Positions 6,072 to 11,829 of a DNA stretch of 11,829 bases are shown one piece after another. This stretch comes from JAYRGC01 sp041908065 (lineage in GTDB: Bacteria; Pseudomonadota; Alphaproteobacteria; UBA9219). Positions within the stretch are counted from its first letter, which is position 1, and each line of letters opens with the position of its first letter. A program made the position numbers and the translations under genes. Location: NCBI GenBank assembly GCA_041908065.1, contig JAYRGC010000054.1, positions 1 through 11,829 of the forward strand, in the 5' to 3' direction. The notes beneath the pieces were generated by a model. It ran no database searches and had not been told where the DNA came from. It saw only the letters and a program-made list of their open reading frames with translations.

Positions 6072-7295
6072 CTATATAATATCCGTGGACAATAGGCGGC
6101 GATGTTCCTGTGCCGCAAAGCGGTCTGTCATTCCGGCGATATAGTCCGCCACCAAACGCGCCTTGGCCGCTTCGTCGCTCGTCCCCCCCGCCCGCAAATT
6201 CGCGTACCAGTCGTCGGGCAAGCACTCGGGCTTTTCCATCAGGAAATTGAACGTCTCCTTGACGATGCGAGAGGCCTTTTCGCAGGCGCGATTTACCGTG
6301 CTGTGCCCGTACATGCGGTTTTTCAAGAAATCCCGCAAGACTATCTCGTGCTGTTGCATGGCGAAGCTGAAACGCACTGTGGGTTGGGTCGCTCTCCTTA
6401 TGTCGTCGGCGGTTTGCGGGCGCAGCGTCATCAGCGCGGCGCGAGTGGTGTCCAGCAAATCTATGATCATCGTGCCGATGACCTGACGCACCACCGAATG
6501 CATCACGCGGCTTTTCTCGGCCTTGGGATTGTGGCGCAAAGTGTCTTCCAATATCGGCCCGAACAACGGCAAGGCGGCCAGATCGTCCAGCCCGAAAAAT
6601 CCGGCGCGATAGCCGTCGTCTATGTCGTGGGTGTTGTAGGCGATGTCGTCGGCCAAAGCCGCCAACTGCGCCTCCGGCCCCGCGAAACTGTCGAGATCCA
6701 GATCGAACTCGGAGTTAAAGGCCGCGATAGTGGGGGGCAAACGGCGTTGCTCGGTTTCCGGCAGCAACGGGCCGTTGTGCTTTGCCACGCCCTCCAGCGT
6801 CTCCCAAGTCAAATTAAGCCCGTCGAACTGCAAATAGCGTTTTTCCAGCATCGTCAAGACGCGGAAGGTCTGTTCGTTGTGGCAAAAACCTCCGTAAGGC
6901 TTCATAACGTCGGCCAACGCGGCCTCTCCGGCATGGCCGAAACAGGTGTGGCCGAGGTCGTGCGCCAAAGCCAGAGTTTCCGTCAAATCCTCGTTCAATC
7001 CCAAAGCGCGGGCGACCGAGCGGGCGACTTGGGCTACTTCCAGCGAATGCGTCAAACGGGTGCGGTAATAATCGCCCTCGCTTTCGATAAAGACCTGCGT
7101 CTTGTTGCGGAGCTTGCGGAACGCGCCGCAATGGATGATGCGGTCGCGGTCGCGCTGGAACTCGCTGCGGGTCGCGCTGTGCGCTTCCGGCAACTTGCGG
7201 CCACGGAGGGAAACGGCTCCGGTGGCGTAAACCGCCACGGCGGGAGCGGATGTCGCGACGCACTCGGCGTCGAACGCTTGCAAAGGTGCTGTCAT
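6072..7295 (-). CDS. dgt: dGTPase-family deoxynucleotide triphosphohydrolase
   Basis: This HD-domain metal-dependent enzyme family hydrolyses dNTPs (classically dGTP) to the deoxynucleoside and triphosphate, affecting dNTP pools. The protein has 407 residues and belongs to the dGTPase-like type common in alphaproteobacteria. Metal-site residues are visible: H83 in RTRLTHSLEVAQ, the HD pair H112-D113 in ALAHDLGHTCFGHAGE, with H116 and H121, and the downstream Asp in ADDIAYNTHDIDD (D216 or D217). FQRDRDRIIHCGAFRKLRNKTQVF near 46-69 is the conserved N-terminal signature. ATG 7295 has no good Shine-Dalgarno. The gene diverges from xth across only 53 bases. In this subfamily true substrate preference and allosteric activation vary, so dGTP specificity is not proven by sequence. 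Confidence 0.93.
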   Translation of the reverse strand: MTAPLQAFDAECVATSAPAVAVYATGAVSLRGRKLPEAHSATRSEFQRDRDRIIHCGAFRKLRNKTQVFIESEGDYYRTRLTHSLEVAQVARSVARALGLNEDLTETLALAHDLGHTCFGHAGEAALADVMKPYGGFCHNEQTFRVLTMLEKRYLQFDGLNLTWETLEGVAKHNGPLLPETEQRRLPPTIAAFNSEFDLDLDSFAGPEAQLAALADDIAYNTHDIDDGYRAGFFGLDDLAALPLFGPILEDTLRHNPKAEKSRVMHSVVRQVIGTMIIDLLDTTRAALMTLRPQTADDIRRATQPTVRFSFAMQQHEIVLRDFLKNRMYGHSTVNRACEKASRIVKETFNFLMEKPECLPDDWYANLRAGGTSDEAAKARLVADYIAGMTDRFAAQEHRRLLSTDII

Positions 7296-7307
7296 AAGGA
7301 CAAGATT

Positions 7308-7324
7308 AGCCCCTAAGCGGGGCT
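7308..7324. promoter_or_regulatory. Palindrome between divergent dgt and xth
   Basis: AGCCCC (7308-7313) and GGGGCT (7319-7324) form a perfect 6-base inverted repeat around TAAGC. It occupies the middle of the 53-base gap between the dgt ATG and the xth TTG, so one bound protein could affect both genes. No T-tract follows it. An operator role is inference. Confidence 0.35.
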
Positions 7325-7348
7325 TTGACCAGACGCGCGGAGAAAAAA

Positions 7349-8116
7349 TTGCGGATAGCCACTTGGAACGTGAACTCGGTGCGGGCGCGGATGCCCAACG
7401 TGACGGCGTGGCTGCTCAAAAACCAACCCGACGTTCTGCTGTTGCAGGAAATCAAATGCGAAACCGCCGCGTTTCCGCGTCTGGAATTCAGCGCGCTGGG
7501 ATACTCCTCCTCCGTGGCCGGACAGAAAGGCTACAACGGCGTCGCCATCCTAAGCCGCTCTCCCGCCACGGACGTGATCGAGAGGATTTCGGGCGACGAA
7601 AGCGACCAGCAAGCGCGTTACATAGAGGCGACCGTGGAGGGAGTGCGGGTGGCCAGCGTCTACCTGCCCAACGGCAATCCGCTGGAAAGCGAAAAGTTCC
7701 CCTATAAACTGGCGTGGATGGCAAGGCTGGAAGCCCGCGTCCGCGAATTACTGCAGCAAGAAATCCCCTTCGTTCTGGGCGGGGACTACAACGTCATCCC
7801 CGAAGAGCAGGACGTGCACGATCCCAAAGGATGGGAAAAAGACGCGCTGTACCACCCCAAAACCCGCGCCGCCTTCCGCCGCATATTGCACGCCGGAGCT
7901 ATCGAGGCTTTCCGCGCCCTGCATCCCCGCCGCAAGCACGCCTATACTTTCTGGGATTACAAATCCGGAGCATGGGAACGCGGAACCGGCCTTAGGATAG
8001 ACCATTTCCTTTTGTCGCCGGAGGCTGCGGATCGCATGTCTTCGTGCGAAATAGACCCCTCCCCTCGCGGCCTCGAAAAAGCCTCCGACCACGCTCCGGT
8101 GACGGTCTGCCTATAG
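7349..8116 (+). CDS. xth: Exodeoxyribonuclease III / AP endonuclease
   Basis: This base-excision-repair enzyme cleaves DNA 5' of abasic sites and has 3'-5' exonuclease and 3'-phosphatase activity. The protein has 255 residues of the endonuclease/exonuclease/phosphatase fold. Key positions are N7 (ATWNVNS), E34 (LLQEIKCE), Y105 (SVYLPNGN), D146 and N148 (GGDYNV), D218 (RIDHFL) and the D247-H248 pair (SDHAPV). I place the start at TTG 7349. GGAG at 7339-7342 lies 6 bases upstream, and the resulting N-terminus RIATWNVNSVRAR matches the family, whose members begin right at this strand. An upstream in-frame TTG at 7325 abuts the palindrome and has no ribosome site. The gene converges on aspS through repeat copy 3. 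Confidence 0.95.
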   Translation: MRIATWNVNSVRARMPNVTAWLLKNQPDVLLLQEIKCETAAFPRLEFSALGYSSSVAGQKGYNGVAILSRSPATDVIERISGDESDQQARYIEATVEGVRVASVYLPNGNPLESEKFPYKLAWMARLEARVRELLQQEIPFVLGGDYNVIPEEQDVHDPKGWEKDALYHPKTRAAFRRILHAGAIEAFRALHPRRKHAYTFWDYKSGAWERGTGLRIDHFLLSPEAADRMSSCEIDPSPRGLEKASDHAPVTVCL

Positions 8117-8119
8117 AGC

Positions 8120-8307
8120 GTCATTGCTAGGTTCACAGCCAAAGCGATCGTCATTGCGAGCGTCGCCATTTGAATTTTAGCGTCATTGCGAGGGGCGTTC
8201 TTCACGCCCCGAAGCAATCCAGAGCCGTTGCGCCTATGACTCTGGATTGCTTCGCCGCCCGACAGCGTTAACGCTGTCCAAACCAAAGGGTGGCGGCTCG
8301 CAATGAC
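8120..8307. repeat. Nested palindromic repeat, copy 3
   Basis: This copy fills the gap between convergent xth and aspS. The core 8182-8307 has perfect 11-base termini GTCATTGCGAG and CTCGCAATGAC. Its internal inverted repeat is GAAGCAATCCAGAG (8211-8224) with CTCTGGATTGCTTC (8240-8253), and the palindrome GACAGCGTTAACGCTGTC is at 8261-8278. The left hairpin differs from the other copies: GGGGCGT (8192-8198) pairs with ACGCCCC (8204-8210) around TCTTC. Two more GTCATTGC starts lie upstream at 8120 and 8150, about 30 bases apart. Right of the core, eight C and five T (8309-8321) follow, so the repeat could help terminate xth transcription. Confidence 0.87.
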
Positions 8308-8346
8308 GCCCCCCCCTTTTTGACCATAGACTCAATCGGCTGGCCA

Positions 8347-10161
8347 TTATCCCGTCTTGGCCGCCTTCGGCTGCGGCAACGCCAAGCGTATATGCAATTC
8401 GTGCATGCGTTCCGGCGGCACTGTGTTGGGAGCCTGCATCATCAGGTCTTCGGCCTGCTGGTTAAGCGGGAAAGCGATGACCTCGCGGATGTTGGGTTGA
8501 TCCGCCAACAGCATGACGATGCGATCTATGCCCGGGGCTGAGCCGCCGTGGGGCGGAGCCCCCAGCTTCAACGCCGACAGCATTCCGCCGAAGCGCGTTT
8601 CCAGCTCCTCCGCCGAATATCCGGCGATGGCGAAAGCCTTGTACATGACCTCCGGCAAATGGTTGCGGATAGCCCCCGACGACAGCTCGATGCCGTTGCA
8701 AACGATATCGTATTGCCACGCCTTGATCGTCAAAGGGTCTTGGCTTTCCAAAGCCTCCAGCCCCCCCTGCGGCATCGAGAACGGATTATGGCAGAAGTCC
8801 ACCTTGCGGCGTTCCTCGTCGTATTCGTACATCGGGAAATCCACGATCCAACAGAAACGGAAGGCGTTCTTTTCGATGACGTCCATTTCCTGCGCGATTT
8901 TCGTTCGCGCTTGTCCGGCCATTTTCGCGGCTTTGTCTTTCTTGTCGCAAACGAAGAACACCGCGTCGCCGTCTTTGGCGTCCGTCAGGCGGCGCAATTC
9001 GGCCTGAGCCTCCGCCCCCACGAAACGCGCGATGGGGCCTTTGCCCGCCCCCGCCTCGAACGTCACATAGCCAAGCCCGGGCGCACCCAGCTCCTTCGCC
9101 CAGTCGTTCAGCTTGTCGAAAAAGCTGCGCGGCTTGCCCGATACCGACGGGGCGCGAATGGCGCGTACCACCCCGCCCTGTTCGATGACCTCGCGGAAGG
9201 CGCGGAATTCCACGTCTTTGCGCGAAAACACCGCCGTCACGTCCGACACCAACAGAGGATTCCGCAGATCCGGCTTGTCGGAACCGTACTTCAGCATCGC
9301 TTCCTCGTAAGGAATGCGAACGAACGGATAAGAGGAAACGGCTGGCTTTTCGGCGCGGTTGAAACCTCCGAATTCGTCGAACACTCCGTGCAGCACCGGC
9401 TCTATCGCCGCGAACACGTCGTCCTGAGTCACGAAGCTCATCTCGAAATCAAGCTGATAGAACTCGCCCGGGCTGCGGTCGGCGCGGGCGTCCTCGTCGC
9501 GAAAACACGGCGCGATCTGGAAATAACGGTCGTATCCGGCGATCATCAGCAATTGCTTGAACTGCTGCGGAGCCTGCGGCAGGGCATAGAACTTGCCCGG
9601 ATGCAGACGGCTTGGAACCAAAAAGTCGCGCGCGCCCTCAGGGCTGGAGGATGTGAGTATGGGGGTCTGAAACTCGCGGAATCCGCCAGCCCACATGCGG
9701 CGGCGCAACGAAGCGATGACGTCCGAGCGCAGTTTAAGATTGGCCTGAAGGCTTTCCCGCCGCAGATCCAGAAAACGGTATTTCAGGCGCACGTCCTCGC
9801 CGGTATCCGTCTCGGCGTTAACCTGCATCGGCAACGGATCCGCCGCGCTAAGGATCGCGAAGTCCTGAATATCCACCTCGACAGCTCCGGTCGGCAGCTT
9901 GTCGTTGGCGGTTTCGTCGGGGCGGCGCACGACCTCTCCGGTCACGCACACCACGCTTTCCAATTTGACGCTTTCCAGCATATGCAACAGCGGGCTGGAA
10001 CGATCGATGACGCACTGGGTAATGCCGTAATGGTCGCGCAAGTCTATGAACAACAAGCTGCCGTGGTCGCGTTTGCGATGCACCCATCCGGAAATACGAA
10101 TCTTTTGCCCGCAATGCGAGACGCGCAATTCGCCGCAGTTATGAGTGCGATAAGGATGCAT
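8347..10161 (-). CDS. aspS: Aspartate-tRNA ligase, probably non-discriminating
   Basis: This class II synthetase charges tRNA-Asp with aspartate using ATP. It has 604 residues, normal for the bacterial type. The N-terminal OB anticodon-binding domain starts MHPYRTHNCGELR. The catalytic core has motif 2 near 215-240 (FRDEDARADRSPGEFYQLDFE), an inserted GAD domain at about 305-425, and motif 3 near 535-560 (GIDRIVMLLA). The OB-fold loop reads KRDHGSLLF with His at 33. In studied enzymes His here goes with relaxed tRNA recognition and Leu with discrimination, so Asp-tRNA-Asn formation for GatCAB is predicted. ATG 10161 is chosen because GGGGA lies about 8 bases upstream and the family begins there; an upstream in-frame TTG at 10188 is less likely. 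lptC ends 113 bases upstream on the same strand. Confidence 0.96.
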   Translation of the reverse strand: MHPYRTHNCGELRVSHCGQKIRISGWVHRKRDHGSLLFIDLRDHYGITQCVIDRSSPLLHMLESVKLESVVCVTGEVVRRPDETANDKLPTGAVEVDIQDFAILSAADPLPMQVNAETDTGEDVRLKYRFLDLRRESLQANLKLRSDVIASLRRRMWAGGFREFQTPILTSSSPEGARDFLVPSRLHPGKFYALPQAPQQFKQLLMIAGYDRYFQIAPCFRDEDARADRSPGEFYQLDFEMSFVTQDDVFAAIEPVLHGVFDEFGGFNRAEKPAVSSYPFVRIPYEEAMLKYGSDKPDLRNPLLVSDVTAVFSRKDVEFRAFREVIEQGGVVRAIRAPSVSGKPRSFFDKLNDWAKELGAPGLGYVTFEAGAGKGPIARFVGAEAQAELRRLTDAKDGDAVFFVCDKKDKAAKMAGQARTKIAQEMDVIEKNAFRFCWIVDFPMYEYDEERRKVDFCHNPFSMPQGGLEALESQDPLTIKAWQYDIVCNGIELSSGAIRNHLPEVMYKAFAIAGYSAEELETRFGGMLSALKLGAPPHGGSAPGIDRIVMLLADQPNIREVIAFPLNQQAEDLMMQAPNTVPPERMHELHIRLALPQPKAAKTG

Positions 10162-10194
10162 GATATTTTCCCCAAAAAACGGTTTCAATCCGCC

Positions 10195-10243
10195 GACGCC
10201 CCAAGCGTCCGCGAAGATTAGCTTTCGTCGCGATTTCGCACAA
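10195..10243 (-). promoter_or_regulatory. Candidate aspS promoter and leader hairpin
   Basis: On the minus strand TTGTGC (10238-10243) and TAATCT (10215-10220) are 17 bases apart. The hexamers are only moderate matches, but the spacing is ideal. Just downstream, GACGC and GCGTC (10195-10209) form a 5-base hairpin with loop TTGGG in the leader, about 34 bases before the start codon. I see no T-box or other known riboswitch. Confidence 0.3.
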
Positions 10244-10274
10244 GCGCGGCGAAAAGGCGGTTATAAGAACCTGT

Positions 10275-10892
10275 TCAGCGGCGGCCTTGGGCCCCTTTCA
10301 GGAAAAGGCGGGACTTTCCTTCGATAACCACCGTGTTTCCGGCGTCCAAGACGCGGAATCCGGATCCGGTGATGATGCCGCCGCCCCACGTTATCGTCAC
10401 CGGCTTTTCGCTCCACGCCGACGACGCGCCTAAATCTATCTGCGCCTCCTCGGCGGAAAAAGTGTATCCGCCGTCGTGGAACATCTGGATCCCTCCGCCC
10501 AGCCACAGCTTTTTGCTTTTCTGATCGTATCTGCCGAGATTGGCGGTTCCCGCCAGCCAACCATCGTCCTTTAAGGCTATGTCTCCGCGCACCTGCTCCA
10601 AATCCACCAAACCGTTCATGCTGATGGCTTGGGAAGCGCGTTTCGCCGTCAACAAATACTGCCTATCTTCCTTATCGGTTCCGCTGAGGCGCAGGTTTTC
10701 CACCACCACATTTGGCACGGCTTCCTTTACCGCCTCGCCCAGATCCTTTTCGCGCAGCATCGGCCAAACCACCAGTGCGCCAAGGACGACCAGCACCGCC
10801 AAAGGAAGAACCCGCCGCAAAACGGCGACCATGCTGCTGTATCTGCCGCTTTTGGCCGCCGCCTTTTTTACGTCGCGCATTCCCCCTGACAC
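10275..10892 (-). CDS. lptC: LPS export component LptC
   Basis: LptC is the bitopic inner-membrane protein that passes lipopolysaccharide from LptBFG to periplasmic LptA. The protein has 205 residues. It has a basic N-terminus, one membrane segment at about 28-46 (LPLAVLVVLGALVVWPML) and a periplasmic beta-jellyroll from about 60 onward (VVENLRLSGTDKEDRQYLLTA, DGGYTFSAEEAQIDL, GSGFRVLDAGNTVVIEGKS). The last motif is characteristic of LptC and the related LptA fold. GTG 10892 has GGGAAG 6 bases upstream; ATG at residue 5 is too close to its purine run. The gene follows rnd by 39 bases and is probably co-transcribed. The usual partners kdsD, lptA and lptB are not beside it; aspS follows instead. 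Confidence 0.9.
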   Translation of the reverse strand: MSGGMRDVKKAAAKSGRYSSMVAVLRRVLPLAVLVVLGALVVWPMLREKDLGEAVKEAVPNVVVENLRLSGTDKEDRQYLLTAKRASQAISMNGLVDLEQVRGDIALKDDGWLAGTANLGRYDQKSKKLWLGGGIQMFHDGGYTFSAEEAQIDLGASSAWSEKPVTITWGGGIITGSGFRVLDAGNTVVIEGKSRLFLKGAQGRR

Positions 10893-10931
10893 TTTGGACT
10901 TCCCGATGGTTTTACCGATACTACCGCTTCG

Positions 10932-11570
10932 TCACTGCCTTGCCGTCGGGCGGTGAGCGAAAATGTCAACGTCGTCCCAACCGGCCAGATCAAGCTCGGC
11001 GCGGATGGGAAGGAATTGGAACGCCCCCTCCGCCAGATGACGGCGGTTTTCCCGCGCCAACATCGCGTCCAGCTTATCGCGCAAGCGATGCAGATGAAGC
11101 ACGTCCGAGGCGGCGTAGTTCATCTGTTCCTTGCTGAGAACCTCAGCCCCCCAATCGGAGGTCTGGTGTTCCTTGGAAATATCCACGCCCAAAAGCTCCT
11201 TGGTCAGATCCTTCAAGCCATGGCGTTCGGTAAACGTCCTTACCAGAGCCGAGGCGACCTTGGTGCAATAAACGGGCTTGGGCATGACGCCCAAGTGGTG
11301 AGCGATGGTAACTATGTCGGCGCGGGCGAAGTGGAACAGCTTGGTCACCGCCGGATCGGCCATCAACTTCTTCAAATTGGGGGCAGCGTACTGTCCGGCT
11401 TTGAACTGCACCAAATGCGCGGTTCCGTCGCCGGCCGACAACTGCACGACGCACAGGCGATCGCGTATCCAGTTCAAGCCCAAGGACTCGGTGTCCACAG
11501 CGACCGAGGAGCCGAACGACAGGCCGTCCGGTATGTCGCCGGAATGCAGGGTTATCGAGTAATCAGGCAT
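10932..11570 (-). CDS. rnd: Short ribonuclease D (3'-5' exoribonuclease)
   Basis: This DEDD-family exonuclease is expected to trim 3' ends of structured RNAs such as tRNA precursors. The 212-residue protein contains only the exonuclease domain and no HRDC domain, the usual short alphaproteobacterial form. Metal ligands are visible: D26 and E28 (AVDTESLGL), D85 (FHFARADI) and the Y152-D156 pair (NYAASDVLHLHRLRD), placing it in the DEDDy group. The conserved DRLCVVQLSAGDGTAHLVQ lies at about 37-55. ATG 11570 (MPDYSITLHSGDIPD) agrees with the family N-terminus; ATG 11582 would add four residues. Neither has a good Shine-Dalgarno. rnd leads a likely rnd-lptC transcript. Confidence 0.92.
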   Translation of the reverse strand: MPDYSITLHSGDIPDGLSFGSSVAVDTESLGLNWIRDRLCVVQLSAGDGTAHLVQFKAGQYAAPNLKKLMADPAVTKLFHFARADIVTIAHHLGVMPKPVYCTKVASALVRTFTERHGLKDLTKELLGVDISKEHQTSDWGAEVLSKEQMNYAASDVLHLHRLRDKLDAMLARENRRHLAEGAFQFLPIRAELDLAGWDDVDIFAHRPTARQ

Positions 11571-11615
11571 AGTTAGCACCATTTTGTTAATGATAAGCGG
11601 GAATTACCAGCCCAT

Positions 11616-11650
11616 ATGATACGACGATCCGGTTTATTGCAAGCGGCAAT
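11616..11650 (-). promoter_or_regulatory. Candidate rnd promoter with overlapping inverted repeat
   Basis: On the minus strand TATCAT (11616-11621) is a five-of-six match to a -10 box, with TTGCAA (11637-11642) 15 bases upstream as a possible -35. ATTGC (11636-11640) and GCAAT (11646-11650) form an inverted repeat over the -35. The transcript would begin about 40 bases before the rnd start codon. Confidence 0.35.
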
Positions 11651-11659
11651 CTAGTTTTT

Positions 11660-11829
11660 GGCTTTTACGCAAAATGGGTGGGTATTTCCTCCCCAAAAGT
11701 GCCGTCATTGCAAGGTCTACGGCCAAAGGCCGTCATTGCGAGCCGCCCCTTGGCGGCGAAGCAATCCAGAGTCGTTGCTCCATAAGGTCTGGATTGCTTC
11801 GCCGCCTGAAGAAGGCGGCTCGCAATGAC
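11660..11829. repeat. Nested palindromic repeat, copy 4 (most perfect core)
   Basis: The core 11732-11829 is the best-preserved copy, 98 bases long. It has 16-base perfect termini, GTCATTGCGAGCCGCC (11732-11747) and GGCGGCTCGCAATGAC (11814-11829). The 19-base internal inverted repeat GGCGGCGAAGCAATCCAGA (11752-11770) pairs with 11788-11806 around a 17-base loop. It lacks the GACAGCGTTAACGCTGTC palindrome of the other copies and has TGAAGAA instead. The left outer arm (11660-11731) contains a second GTCATTGC at 11703 and TACGGCCAAAGG, and aligns inverted to the right arm of copy 1. The window ends exactly at the right terminus. Confidence 0.88.

Noticed and set aside
5802..6095. 97-residue open frame between xseA and dgt
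   Set aside because: It runs through the palindromic repeat copy 2 and is translated repeat sequence.
6102..7316. 404-residue open frame antisense to dgt
   Set aside because: It lies over the intact dGTPase gene, has skewed composition and no recognisable motif.
8309..8321. Phase-variable homopolymer tract (eight C, five T)
   Set aside because: It is intergenic between convergent genes and cannot change a reading frame.
8548..10221. 557-residue open frame antisense to aspS
   Set aside because: It mirrors a fully conserved aspS. The protein is Arg/His/Gln-rich with no domain, as expected of a shadow frame in GC-rich DNA.
1..11829. CRISPR array
   Set aside because: The repeats are kilobases apart, palindromic and of unequal length, without regular spacers.

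Overview
The window is ordinary chromosomal DNA of an alphaproteobacterium with fairly high GC. The assignment rests on the proteins: an IalB-family periplasmic protein, a 109-residue FdxA-type seven-iron ferredoxin, a short ribonuclease D without an HRDC domain lying next to lptC, and an AspRS with the alphaproteobacterial N-terminus. I cannot name a genus. Nearly all the sequence is explained by ten protein genes plus a family of nested palindromic repeats. No tRNA, rRNA, CRISPR array, transposase or phage gene is visible.

Layout, left to right. Positions 1-182 hold a truncated copy of the palindromic repeat. Next, on the minus strand, come an IalB-like secreted protein (1984-2853) and, downstream of it, a YcbB-type L,D-transpeptidase (193-1878), a small cell-envelope module. 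A divergent intergenic region with paired direct repeats leads to a plus-strand SnoaL-like/NTF2-fold protein (3049-3795), fdxA (3871-4200) and xseA (4387-5793). The second repeat copy fills the gap between convergent xseA and dgt (minus, 6072-7295). dgt is divergent from xth (plus, 7349-8116), and 53 bases carrying a palindrome separate them. The third repeat copy fills the convergent gap between xth and aspS (minus, 8347-10161). Upstream of aspS on the same strand are lptC (10275-10892) and rnd (10932-11570). The fourth repeat copy closes the window (11660-11829).

Functional themes: peptidoglycan 3-3 cross-linking and envelope (Ldt, IalB, LptC), DNA and nucleotide maintenance (XseA, Xth, Dgt), RNA processing and translation (Rnd, AspS), and low-potential electron transfer (FdxA).

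The most interesting material is non-coding. The four repeats share perfect terminal and internal inverted repeats and stepwise outer arms. Their hairpins change sequence while staying base-paired, and two copies fill 3'-to-3' gene junctions. Two smaller regulatory candidates are an inverted repeat straddling the likely fdxA -10 box and the two direct-repeat pairs upstream of the SnoaL-like gene. I see no complete new multi-gene system. The repeat family is the best candidate for something undescribed.
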